Of a stretch of 64,000 nt of DNA, positions 34,311-42,371 are shown piece by piece. The notes beneath the pieces were generated by a model. The model saw nothing but the letters and a program-made list of their open reading frames with translations. It did not search any database and was not told where the DNA came from. The position numbers were made by a program, and so were the translations under genes. The stretch spans positions 1-64,000 of the forward strand of contig NZ_AUCY01000010.1 in the NCBI RefSeq assembly GCF_000430005.1, given 5' to 3'. Source of the stretch: Desulfovibrio cuneatus DSM 11391. Its GTDB lineage: Bacteria; Desulfobacterota; Desulfovibrionia; Desulfovibrionales; Desulfovibrionaceae. Every line of letters begins with the position of its first letter. The first letter of the stretch is position 1.

Positions 34311-35489
34311 ATGAACCCACTGAACACTATACGCCTATATTTGGGTACATTACTATGCTGCGTTGCCATTTGGCCGGCTTTTGCCGCCAAGGCCACCCCT
34401 GCCCCAACAACCGGGGCAACGCACACACCTGAAGCCTACCAAAGTATGCATACGCACAATGCCACCCAAAGCCAGAATGCCCCGGGGTTCCCCCATGAAC
34501 AAAATACTCCCCCGGCCGAAAGCGGCCCTTCCATTGCCACTGTGGTTGTGTACTTTGAAAATGACCTTTTTTACAACACAGACAAATACTATACCAACGC
34601 CGTGCAGGTTCGGGCCATTTCCCCGCCCTTGCGTTCCCTGGCAGACAACAAGATTTTTGGAGACGCTGTAGATGACCTACTGAAACAGGCCGAACTTATG
34701 CAGGACAAAACCCTGCAATACAACGTTTCCTTGGGGTTTGGGCAACAAATTTATACGCCCAAGAATACAGATTCACGGGAACTGCAAGAAAATGACAGGC
34801 CCTATGCCGGGTATATGTACGGACTTGTGGCCCTACACGCCAAGCAGCAACACATGATGGACACGGCAGAACTGGCCTTTGGTATGGTAGGCCCCAGCGC
34901 TTTGGGAAAAACAGCCCAAAATGGCGTGCACCGCGTGCGCGACCTGCCCCTTGCCAACGGCTGGAAGCACCAGCTACGCGACGAACCCACCCTTATGGCT
35001 ACCTGGACCCGTAACTACCGCCTGAACACGGAAGCTGTGAACACGGGCTGGGCCTGGGACATACTTCCCTACCACAGCCTTACAGCAGGTAACGTGCTGA
35101 CGCAGGCTGCCCTGGGCACCGAACTGCGCTGGGGCTGGAACCTTCCCGGCAGTTTTGCCACCTCGCAAATTCGCCCCGGTTCCGGCATTGACGCGCCCAC
35201 CACAGGCCTGCTTACCCCCAAGGTGGCAGGGGCCCCCACTTGGGGCTGGTATATGTTTGGTGGCTCGGAAGGCAAGGCCGTGGCCCACAATATTTTTCTG
35301 GACGGCAACACCTGGAAAAACAGCCACAGCATAGACAAACGCCCCCTGGTGAGCGACCTGAACTTGGGCATGGCTGTTATTTATGAAGGCATGCGTTTTG
35401 CTTACAACCACGTTTACCGCACCAAAGAATTTTATGGGCAGAAAGACGGGCAAAACTTTGGCTCCATGACCATGGGCATTCCTTTTTAA
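34311..35489 (+). CDS. lpxR: Outer-membrane lipid A deacylase, LpxR family
   Basis: A 392-residue predicted beta-barrel (DUF2219/LpxR family) that removes the 3'-linked acyloxyacyl chain of lipid A. A signal peptide ends near FAAKA at residue 26, followed by a His/Pro/Thr-rich linker to about residue 70. The barrel opens with ENDLFYNTDKYYTNAVQV, equivalent to the conserved N-D-x-x-x-x-T-D-x-x-Y-T-x-G region, though Gly is replaced by Ala here. NDRPYAGY follows and the C-terminus is a phenylalanine, as expected for BAM substrates. ATG at 34311 has AAGGA eight bases upstream. It is divergent from the adhesin. Activity would lower endotoxicity of the cell surface. Confidence 0.85.
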   Translation: MNPLNTIRLYLGTLLCCVAIWPAFAAKATPAPTTGATHTPEAYQSMHTHNATQSQNAPGFPHEQNTPPAESGPSIATVVVYFENDLFYNTDKYYTNAVQVRAISPPLRSLADNKIFGDAVDDLLKQAELMQDKTLQYNVSLGFGQQIYTPKNTDSRELQENDRPYAGYMYGLVALHAKQQHMMDTAELAFGMVGPSALGKTAQNGVHRVRDLPLANGWKHQLRDEPTLMATWTRNYRLNTEAVNTGWAWDILPYHSLTAGNVLTQAALGTELRWGWNLPGSFATSQIRPGSGIDAPTTGLLTPKVAGAPTWGWYMFGGSEGKAVAHNIFLDGNTWKNSHSIDKRPLVSDLNLGMAVIYEGMRFAYNHVYRTKEFYGQKDGQNFGSMTMGIPF

Positions 35490-35521
35490 AGAAGGCGGCA
35501 ATACCAATTCCGCCAAACAAC

Positions 35522-35560
35522 AGAGCGGGGCAAGGCAGAAAAAATGCCCTGCCCCGCTCT
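35522..35560. terminator. Hairpin between lpxR and SMR gene
   Basis: A 16-position stem (35522-35537 with 35545-35560) with one mismatch and a GAAAAAA loop, located 33 bp after lpxR. The minus-strand side has TTTGTTGTTTGG, so it may serve the convergent SMR gene as well. Confidence 0.65.
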
Positions 35561-35579
35561 TGGCGTTCAGTAAAATAAT

Positions 35580-35608
35580 GCAGCCAATCGGAATAACTCA
35601 ACGCTTCC
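35580..35608 (+). repeat. Solitary family B right end next to the SMR stop codon
   Basis: GCAGCCAATCGGAATAACTC, then AACGCTTCC, is one terminal repeat of family B with no partner end nearby. It ends one base before the SMR stop triplet. Similar solitary or decayed ends are at 38836-38880, 46023-46052, 59833-59875 and 61745-61778. Confidence 0.75.
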
Positions 35609-35950
35609 CTATGTGCTGATGGTCTTGGAGAACAGGTTAATAACCAGCACACCCGCCAGAATAAGCGCAAGACCAATAATAGCAGGGATATCGAGTATTT
35701 GTTTAAACACTACCCAGCCAAACACTGCAATAACCACCATGCCAATGCCAGACCAAATAGCATAGGCAATGCCCACGGGAATCATCTTCAGGGCAAAGGA
35801 AAGCAGGTAAAAAGCCAGGGAGTAGCCGGCCACCACCACAAGGCTGGGGCCAAGGCGGGTAAAGCCTTCACACAGGCGCAAGGAAAGCGTGGCAGCTACC
35901 TCGCACAAAATGGCTCCCACAAGAAGCAAATACGCCATACCAAGAGTCAT
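35609..35950 (-). CDS. Small multidrug resistance (SMR) exporter, EmrE/QacE type
   Basis: A 113-residue, four-helix proton antiporter subunit that works as a dimer and exports quaternary cations. The essential glutamate is in helix 1 (GAILCEVAATLSLR, E17), followed by the signature GIAYAIWSGIGMV and DIPAIIGLALILAGVLVINLFS. It is closest in pattern to EmrE/QacE, not SugE/Gdx. ATG at 35950 has AAGGGA five bases upstream. It is a single gene whose stop abuts a family B end. Confidence 0.92.
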   Translation of the reverse strand: MTLGMAYLLLVGAILCEVAATLSLRLCEGFTRLGPSLVVVAGYSLAFYLLSFALKMIPVGIAYAIWSGIGMVVIAVFGWVVFKQILDIPAIIGLALILAGVLVINLFSKTIST

Positions 35951-36050
35951 ACAGTTCCCTTGCTCTTCGTTGCAGCTGGTACGAAGAGTCTTCTCTGCTT
36001 GTAGTTATTATCTCCCCCTGGAAACAACACTGCTCCCAAGGGCCACTTCC

Positions 36051-37076
36051 TCATTCTTTCTCTGATTTTGGGTGGGCCTTGGCATATACTTGCATGAGGT
36101 GGGCCAGGCTCACGTGGGTATAGCGCTGGGTAGTGGCAATGCGGGCATGGCCCAACAGCTCCTGCACGCTGCGCAGGTCTGCCCCTGCCTCAAGCAGGTG
36201 GGTGGCAAAAGAATGGCGCAACGCATGGGGAGAAACCACCGCAGGCAAACCTGCCTGCTGGCACAAGCGCTCAATAATACGCTGGGCTTCACGCCGTTGT
36301 AAGGCAGCGCCCCGCGCCCCCACAAACAGGGCTAGTTCACCCTGGCTGGCCACCTGGGGCCGCAGGCCAAGCCAGCGTTCCAGGGCTAAAACCGATTCTT
36401 CAGTAAGCGGAGCAAGGCGCTCCTTGCCCCCTTTCCCCAGCACGCGCACATGCCCTGTGTGGCCTGCCACCCTTCGAAAAGAAAGGGCCAGGGCCTCGCT
36501 AATACGCAAGCCCGAACCATACAGCAATTCTGCAAGGCAAATATCGCGCGACCACAACGCAGCTTCCTTGGAAATTCCTGGGGCTGAAGAGTTCATACAA
36601 GAGCTTTCCTCTCCAGAAACACCTTTGGCCGTAACGTTTCCTGCTCTCCCTGTATGAACTGCCGCACTTGGCCCAGCCCCTTCCAGCAAGGCAAATGCCT
36701 GGTCTACATTCAAGAACACCGGGTGGCGCTTTTCTGTTTTGGGGTTGCCAATGCCTTCAGTGGGCATGCTTGTTACCTTGCCAAGGCGCAGGCAAAAACG
36801 AAAAAACGAGCGCAACGCCGAAAGCTTGCGTCCAACGGAAGTTTTTTTTACCCCAAGGCGGTGCAGTTCCGCCAGAAAGCGCTGCACATGGCGTTTTTCC
36901 ACCCCTTCCGGCGTGGCAAGGCTGGCCCCAATTCCCTCAATGAACGCTCCAAACTGGGCAAGGTCGCGCTGGTAAGCTTCCAGCGTAGCCAAAGAATACC
37001 CCTTTTCAAATTCCAGATGTGCCAAAAAAAGGGCCAAAGGCTGGGGCATTGCAGCAAAAGACGTAGTATTTGCCAT
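36051..37076 (-). CDS. xerC: Tyrosine recombinase XerC/XerD with a palindromic in-frame insertion
   Basis: A 341-residue recombinase for chromosome-dimer resolution. The N-terminal SAM-like domain (LALFLAHLEFEKGYSLATLEAYQRDL) is followed by the catalytic domain with SGLRISEALAL (Arg), GKGGKERLAPL (Lys), HALRHSFATHLLEAG (His-x-x-Arg), LLGHARIATTQRYTHV (His and nucleophile Tyr). It is about 35 residues longer than typical XerC. The extra segment (GRAGNVTAKGVSGEESS and flanks) lies before the first catalytic Arg and is encoded by a DNA palindrome at 36590-36660. ATG at 37076 lies seven bases after dprA, so the two form an operon. XerC and XerD cannot be distinguished securely. Confidence 0.88.
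   Translation of the reverse strand: MANTTSFAAMPQPLALFLAHLEFEKGYSLATLEAYQRDLAQFGAFIEGIGASLATPEGVEKRHVQRFLAELHRLGVKKTSVGRKLSALRSFFRFCLRLGKVTSMPTEGIGNPKTEKRHPVFLNVDQAFALLEGAGPSAAVHTGRAGNVTAKGVSGEESSCMNSSAPGISKEAALWSRDICLAELLYGSGLRISEALALSFRRVAGHTGHVRVLGKGGKERLAPLTEESVLALERWLGLRPQVASQGELALFVGARGAALQRREAQRIIERLCQQAGLPAVVSPHALRHSFATHLLEAGADLRSVQELLGHARIATTQRYTHVSLAHLMQVYAKAHPKSEKE
36590..36660. repeat. Inverted-repeat insertion inside xerC
   Basis: Left arm AGTTCATACAAGAGC (36590-36604) and right arm GCTCTCCCTGTATGAACT (36643-36660) are near-perfect inverted repeats around a 38-base centre, with a possible outer GGGGCTG/CAGCCCC pairing. The length and frame are compatible with uninterrupted translation of xerC. 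Confidence 0.75.
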
Positions 37077-37083
37077 GGCAGGC

Positions 37084-38745
37084 TTACCCCTGCCGGGCAA
37101 GGCTATACACCATGCCAGGGTGCCGCTGCACCACACCGCGAATTTCCAGTATGGCCAGGGTACCGCTTACCGCAGCTACAGCCATGCCAAGGGCACGGCA
37201 CACATCATCTATGTGAGCGGGGGTTGCAAGCTGTTGCGCCACAAGCAGTTCCTCCGCAGAAAGGCCAAGGCCTTCCAAAGCGCAAAGCAGACATTCCGCG
37301 CTTTGCCCGCTGCCTTCTAAACCATCAGAAGGACCAGAGTCTGGCGCGGCACGCTCCGGCGTTGAGCAAGATATTTCGGGTGGCACAGGAAAATGAGTGG
37401 AAACAGCACCCAAAACGGCTCCGTCAAAATTTTCAGGCGGGGTATTGGCGGCTCCGAAAACGACACCAGCGGTTGCATCGGGCGGCGCAGCAACGGCCCC
37501 TGCTAACCCGACACCGGGGGTAAGTAACGCCCCATCCACGGCCTGATAGGGAAAAAACAACTCTTGCTGGAAGGAACGCAAGGCCGCATGTTCAGCCGCA
37601 CTTTTCCCCGCCTTGGGGGCTTTTACGCTTTTTTTATCTTCAGTTTTTTGGGCCTTACGCTTTGTGGCAGGCTCTTCCGGCACACGCCAGGGCAGCTCCC
37701 CTTCCGGCAATACAGCTTCTGCTTCTTCCAGGGCTTTGGCTTGCAAGGCAAAAGCGTGGCTGGCGGCTTTTTCTGCCTGGGGCTTACGCTGCTGGCGCTG
37801 CTCCAGGGCCTTGGCAGCGTCCTGCGCCAAAAGGGGGGCCAGTTCCTGTAAAATATCGTCGGCATTGAACACAGCCTTTGCTCCGCGTCGAATAAGTTCA
37901 CGGCACCCCTCAGAACAAGCCGCCGTGGTATGCCCCGGCACTGCAAACACATCGCGGCCCTGTTCCAGGGCAAGCCGGGCTGTTATCAGGCTGCCGCTGC
38001 GGGCGGCGGCCTCCACCACCAGCACTCCACGGGAAAGTCCGCTAATAAGGCGGTTGCGTATAGGAAAATGGGCAGCCACCGCTGCCGCACCAGGGGCAAA
38101 TTCGGAAAGCAACAACCCTTCACGGCCCATGGCTTCGGCCAGGTCGGCATTGCCTGGGGGGTACACCACATCCACCCCCGTGCCCAGCACCCCAATGGAT
38201 TTACCGCACTCCTTCAGCCCTGCCACATGGGCAGCCCTGTCAATACCTTTGGCCATGCCCGAAATAACCGTAACCCCGGCAAGGCTTAACCCACGTGAAA
38301 AAAATGCCGCCACGGCAAGCCCTTCATGCGTGCAACTGCGAGAACCCACCACCCCCACCGTGGGGTTGCTGAGCAGGCTCAGGTCACCTTTGTAATAAAA
38401 AAACAACGGGCCATCGGCCACTTCCTGCAAAAGCGGGGGAAATTGCGGCATGTTCCACAACAACAGCTCACACCCTTCCCGTTGCAGGACGGTCCATTCC
38501 TGCAAGGCCAGATCACGCCAGCCTTCCTTGATAAAATCACGCCCGGCATAAACAGAAGCCACCCCCACATCATGCCAGGCACGGGGCGAAGCAAAGCACG
38601 CCTGCACGGCTGCATAGGCACTGCCAAACACATCCAGCAAACGCCGAATACGCAAAGCCCCCAGCCCGCGGCTATAGCGCAGGGCAAGGCATGCCCATAA
38701 TTCCGCCCTGTCTGCCGGGCCAAGCTCCTGGAAGGTTGCCAACAT
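37084..38745 (-). CDS. dprA: DNA-processing protein DprA (Smf)
   Basis: Binds incoming single-stranded DNA and loads RecA during transformation. The 553-residue protein has an N-terminal SAM-like part (to about 90) and the Rossmann core with VGVVGSRSCTHEGL, VISGMAKGIDRAAH, GVLGTGVDVVYPPGN, FPIRNRLISGLSRGVLVVEAAARSGSLITARLALEQGRDVFAVPG. A C-terminal winged-helix (DLA/WH) domain is in the last 70 residues. Between core and tail lies a linker of about 190 residues rich in Ala, Lys, Glu and Pro, so it is much longer than the usual 360-390. ATG at 38745 has AAGGGGG upstream. It is upstream of xerC in an operon, a common neighbourhood. Confidence 0.94.
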   Translation of the reverse strand: MLATFQELGPADRAELWACLALRYSRGLGALRIRRLLDVFGSAYAAVQACFASPRAWHDVGVASVYAGRDFIKEGWRDLALQEWTVLQREGCELLLWNMPQFPPLLQEVADGPLFFYYKGDLSLLSNPTVGVVGSRSCTHEGLAVAAFFSRGLSLAGVTVISGMAKGIDRAAHVAGLKECGKSIGVLGTGVDVVYPPGNADLAEAMGREGLLLSEFAPGAAAVAAHFPIRNRLISGLSRGVLVVEAAARSGSLITARLALEQGRDVFAVPGHTTAACSEGCRELIRRGAKAVFNADDILQELAPLLAQDAAKALEQRQQRKPQAEKAASHAFALQAKALEEAEAVLPEGELPWRVPEEPATKRKAQKTEDKKSVKAPKAGKSAAEHAALRSFQQELFFPYQAVDGALLTPGVGLAGAVAAPPDATAGVVFGAANTPPENFDGAVLGAVSTHFPVPPEISCSTPERAAPDSGPSDGLEGSGQSAECLLCALEGLGLSAEELLVAQQLATPAHIDDVCRALGMAVAAVSGTLAILEIRGVVQRHPGMVYSLARQG

Positions 38746-38835
38746 GCCCCCTTAACAATCAAATGCACGTATTGCGCAGGGGAACCATAACAACACCCCT
38801 AGCAGCTCTCAGAAATACGAAATCACGGATAAAAT

Positions 38836-38880
38836 AGCGTTGGCAAGTACGTAGCGAAACGGAATAACTCAGCGTTTCCT
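38836..38880 (+). repeat. Deletion derivative of a family B element
   Basis: A short unit in which a piece like the inner left end (TTGGCAAG) is joined to the right end (GCGAAACGGAATAACTCAGC, GTTTCC). It lies between dprA and the CpoB-like gene. Confidence 0.65.
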
Positions 38881-38928
38881 TTATACTTACCATAACAAAC
38901 CGCCACGCAAGGCATGGCGGCTATGCCA

Positions 38929-39921
38929 TTACTTTTTGGCAGAAAGATATTTTTTTGCCAGCGCTGCCGCGTGGCTGCTTGGAAAATCTTCCGTCACAAC
39001 CTGCCAGTGGAAGCGGGCATTTTCCATGTCATTGAGCTTGGCGTAGGAAAGGCCAGCCTTCAGCAAGGCATCTGGCGTTTTGTTATGCTTTGGGTAGGCG
39101 CTTGCCACATCTTTAAACAGCAGCACAGCCTGGGCATATTCCCCAAGGGAATAGCGGGCTTCCCCCTGCCAATAAATGGCGTTACCCACAAGAGTACTTT
39201 TGGGGTGGGCAGCGGCAAACGTTTCAAACAATTGAATGGCCTCGCGGTATTTCCCTTTTTCGTAGGTGGCCAGGGCTGTGTCATAATCTGTCTGCCCGGT
39301 TTTATACTTAGCAAGGCCCTGGGCTTCCTCGGGGGGGGGCACAGCACGCGGTGCGGCAGGGGGTATGGGGTTCGGCTCAATTTTACGGGGGCCGGATTTG
39401 CCTGTGCTGGCACCCACAGGGGCCTGGGTTTGCTCCAGGGCACTCAAGGCCTGGGTTAAAGCACTCCCCTGGCTTTGCGGCGCTGCATTGCTTGCGGCTG
39501 CGGCTTGCCCTGCTGCCACAACCACCGGCGGCTTTGCCACCGGGCGTGGCCCAAGGCCAGAAGAGGAAGATCCCGCAGATACAGTAGGTGCTGCAGAAGC
39601 TACAGGAGCGGGGGAAACCACCACCGGGCTTTGCACAGCCCGTGCCACTGGGGCGGCAACGGCTTCCGCTGGGCGAGCCTGGGCACCTTTGCCCTTGGCA
39701 GCGGGCACTTTGGTCCCTTTACCGCCTTGCAGGGAGCCCATTTCTTCTTCCATGGCTACCATGCGGTCTTCCACGCGGGAAAGGCGCATGTCCAGCACTT
39801 TTTGCCCTTTGGCTTGCGATTCAAGGGAAGAAAGTCGTTCCTCTGTTTTCCACCCAGCGCAGCCTGTAAGCAGAACAGCGGCAAGAACCATGGTTGATTT
39901 CAGAATAAAATGCGTGCCCAA
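38929..39921 (-). CDS. CpoB/YbgF-like TPR lipoprotein (Tol-Pal associated)
   Basis: A 330-residue periplasmic lipoprotein thought to coordinate cell-wall synthesis and outer-membrane constriction. The lipobox LLTGC (C21) is followed by a short coiled coil (RLSSLESQAKGQKVLDMRLSRVEDRM). A long Ala/Pro/Val linker and C-terminal TPR repeats follow (DTALATYEKGKYREAIQLFETFAAAHPKS, AIYWQGEARYSLGEYAQA, PDALLKAGLSYAKLND). TTG at 39921 is preferred because GGGGG lies four bases upstream and it yields a normal lipoprotein signal. ATG at 39966 would give an overlong N-terminus without a ribosome-binding site. No tol-pal genes are in the window. Confidence 0.83.
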   Translation of the reverse strand: MGTHFILKSTMVLAAVLLTGCAGWKTEERLSSLESQAKGQKVLDMRLSRVEDRMVAMEEEMGSLQGGKGTKVPAAKGKGAQARPAEAVAAPVARAVQSPVVVSPAPVASAAPTVSAGSSSSGLGPRPVAKPPVVVAAGQAAAASNAAPQSQGSALTQALSALEQTQAPVGASTGKSGPRKIEPNPIPPAAPRAVPPPEEAQGLAKYKTGQTDYDTALATYEKGKYREAIQLFETFAAAHPKSTLVGNAIYWQGEARYSLGEYAQAVLLFKDVASAYPKHNKTPDALLKAGLSYAKLNDMENARFHWQVVTEDFPSSHAAALAKKYLSAKK

Positions 39922-40299
39922 GCGACCCCCAATATAATGATGCCATGCGCAATGAAAATGACGCATAAAAACGTTTCGTCTTACAGCGCCCAAGCGCGCA
40001 GGTAACTACTGCACAGTAACGCAACGTACCCTAACGGATAATGCTTTTTTTTTCAACTGCCCCTGTGCCTAACGACCCGCACTTGCAGGGTGCGGCATTT
40101 TCAGGCAAAATCAATGTGGTTCAAATTGGTAGCTGGCCAACAGTAGGTGATTTTGCTGGTGAAGTTACCTCGCGCAGCGTGTGGTGTGCCTTTACTGTCA
40201 CCCCATTTTGTTTTTTTACGGAAAATAGACTGCCCTGCAACAAAAAATGGCCTGACAATATTCAGGTAACATACAGAATATTTCAACAGGAGCCTTTCA

Positions 40300-41259
40300 A
40301 TGCCAACGTTGCCTTTTGCCCTGGAACACCCTGCCCTGCACTTTAGCGCCATGCTATTTTTGTATTGGGTATTCGCCCTTGCCCTTGTTGCCCCCCTTGC
40401 CCTTGCCACCCTTGGGCTGCGCTTTGCCGGACAAAAAAAGAAAATATTTCCCCATTTGCTGGCAACCCAGGCGGCCCCCCCCCTGCTTACAGGAACTTGG
40501 CTTGCCTATGCCGCTTTAGTGCTTTTTCTGTTCATGGGCAGCCAAAACACATTTCAGGAAATAACCAAATCTCACCTGCTCCTGACCCTGTTGGGCTGTT
40601 CCCTGCTTTTATTATTGGGCCTTACCCTTGGGGCCATACGCTGGAAAACATGGCGCAAGCAAGCCGCATTGCAGGCGTTGCTTCTGCAGGTTGTAGCCCT
40701 GGTAAACCTGGCCATTCTGCCCCTTTTTGCCCTTGGTGCCAGCCTGCTGCACAACCCCACCCCGGAAGTGCACGGGGCTTTTAAAGATGTCCCCCTGGAA
40801 ACTGCCCAGGCATTTTTCAGTACCCTGTTTTTGCCAGAATTCTTCCCGCTAAACGCCTTAGTCCTGCTCCACCTTGCCGGAACAGGCCTTGCCCTGGCTG
40901 CATTACTGGCTGGCCTGCGCGTTGCCCTGCGCCGCAACAAAGACGACTTTGGCCGCGACTACTATGCCTATGCCACCCGCACCACCGCCTGGTGGGCCGC
41001 CGGGGCCGGGGTGCTGTTTACGGTTGCCACAGCCTTTGCACCGCAATCATTAGTCTTTTCAGACTATTTTCAAGAAGGATTGGAACGCACCCTGTACACT
41101 GCCGCAGCCCTTGGTGGCATGGCAACCCTTTTATGGGGGGTTGTGGGGGCAAGCAGCACACCACTGCGCCTTAAATGGCTTTTTTTCCTGGCCGGAATAC
41201 TCTTTTGTGCGGCCTTTGGGGTGTTTTACCCCATATTGGTACCCACATCTCTGGTATAA
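40300..41259 (+). CDS. Polytopic membrane protein of unknown function
   Basis: A 319-residue protein with about eight hydrophobic helices, in pairs separated by short loops. I do not recognise the family. Visible marks are an N-terminal FALEHPALHFSAMLFLYWVFAL segment and His residues in the first helix region that could bind haem or quinone, but this is speculation. A polar loop (LHNPTPEVHGAFKDVPLETAQ) follows helix four and a basic loop RVALRRNKDDFGRDYYAY lies before helix six. AGGAG is present nine bases upstream of ATG 40300. It stands alone and ends in a strong terminator. Confidence 0.75.
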   Translation: MPTLPFALEHPALHFSAMLFLYWVFALALVAPLALATLGLRFAGQKKKIFPHLLATQAAPPLLTGTWLAYAALVLFLFMGSQNTFQEITKSHLLLTLLGCSLLLLLGLTLGAIRWKTWRKQAALQALLLQVVALVNLAILPLFALGASLLHNPTPEVHGAFKDVPLETAQAFFSTLFLPEFFPLNALVLLHLAGTGLALAALLAGLRVALRRNKDDFGRDYYAYATRTTAWWAAGAGVLFTVATAFAPQSLVFSDYFQEGLERTLYTAAALGGMATLLWGVVGASSTPLRLKWLFFLAGILFCAAFGVFYPILVPTSLV

Positions 41260-41320
41260 CCCAGGCCCCAAGCGCTTTGCCCCTGCCCCACAGCCGTAAC
41301 GCCCACGCCCATAGCACAAC

Positions 41321-41354
41321 AACGCCTTGCCTTACTGGCAGGGCGTTTTTTTTC
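41321..41354 (+). terminator. Terminator of membrane protein gene
   Basis: Stem AACGCCTTGCC (41321-41331) with GGCAGGGCGTT (41337-41347, one mismatch), loop TTACT, then TTTTTTTCTT. It lies 61 bp after the stop. Confidence 0.88.
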
Positions 41355-41406
41355 TTGACACCCCCCCCTGTTTTCTCTAAGGAAGCACTGACTAAATGGC
41401 ATTTAA

Positions 41407-41608
41407 GAAACGCTCAGTTATTTCGCTTGGCAAGGCACCAGCTTTTCTTGAAGCAGGAGTGACAATTCCGCAGGAAAGCGGAATTGGGAACTGCCCGTAG
41501 GGCAGGAGCCGAAGGCCGAGGCCCAGGAAGGGCCGAGTCAACTCTTCCGTCCTCGACTGTTTCAAAAAAAGCGAAGTAACGCAGCCAAACGGAATAAATC
41601 AGCGTTTC
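41407..41608 (+). repeat. Family B element, complete copy
   Basis: Closely similar to the copy at 9735 over its whole length, with small differences such as CTGCCC-GTA-GGGCAG where that copy has CCGCCC and GGTCGG; pairing is better here. Directly before it (41382-41401) lies GGAAGCACTGACTAAATGGC, a decayed family B end. Confidence 0.9.
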
Positions 41609-42371
41609 TCTAATAACCGCCTTTCACATTCACCAAGGAATGGTTGCCCAGGCATGCGACCATTGCCACGGCTTTTTGTATATCCACCAAAAAGCCACCC
41701 ACAGTCAGAAAGCCCTCCTGTCTTGCAGGCCATCCTGACAACTGCCCGGGGCGTTGCCTGCGGAACCGTGTTCCGCCATCTGGGCTATTGTTGGTAGAGC
41801 GTCACCCCCCACTGCGGATTTTAGCGCTCTTGTGCATACGTAAGCACCCCTTGCGTACTGTTGTTTTGGTACCCGCAACCCGCGCCGTTTCACGGTCGGT
41901 TTTTCCCCATTCGTTTATCTATTGCAAGCACTTCGTTGTGCCCCGGCCTTTGCCTTACGGCCACAGCGCCCATAAAGGTAGCCCATGGTTGTGGCAGCCT
42001 TTTGCGCTGTGTTCAGGCCGTTTGCCGCTTTTTGCCACGCTTGTGTTGCTGTTTCCAGCGCACAGGCCTATGCTGCGTGGTGCTGGCCCATAGTACATGG
42101 GCTGGTGTGCATGCGGTGTGGCTATTGCGCTGCGTGCCTTACTCCACTTTCAAGTAAAAACTACGGTTTTCCCTGGAAAGTCGCTCACAGTGGCACCGCA
42201 GCCTTGCTCCGTTAAAACCAGACGTTTTGGTTGCCTGCTTCCGCAGGTTCCGTAATACCGATTCTGGCCGTGTAAATTTGGAATTGGTAATGCTCATTTC
42301 AGCGCCCATGCGCACAACCGCAGGCTGGCCCATTGCCACCTGCCAACCGCCACCTGGCTCGAGGGTATGCT
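41609..42371. other. Long leader or empty region before speA
   Basis: About 760 bp. No open frame has a ribosome-binding site or family resemblance. Small hairpins are visible, including CCTGC-TTCC-GCAGG near 42235-42250 and AACCA...TTGGTT near 42217-42233. No tRNA, tmRNA or RNase P signature was recognised. It may be decayed coding DNA, or a long untranslated leader of speA with a regulatory role. Confidence 0.5.

Noticed and set aside
41609-42371. RNase P RNA, tmRNA or other large RNA gene before speA
   Set aside because: The conserved sequence cores of these RNAs were not found; only small unlinked hairpins are present.
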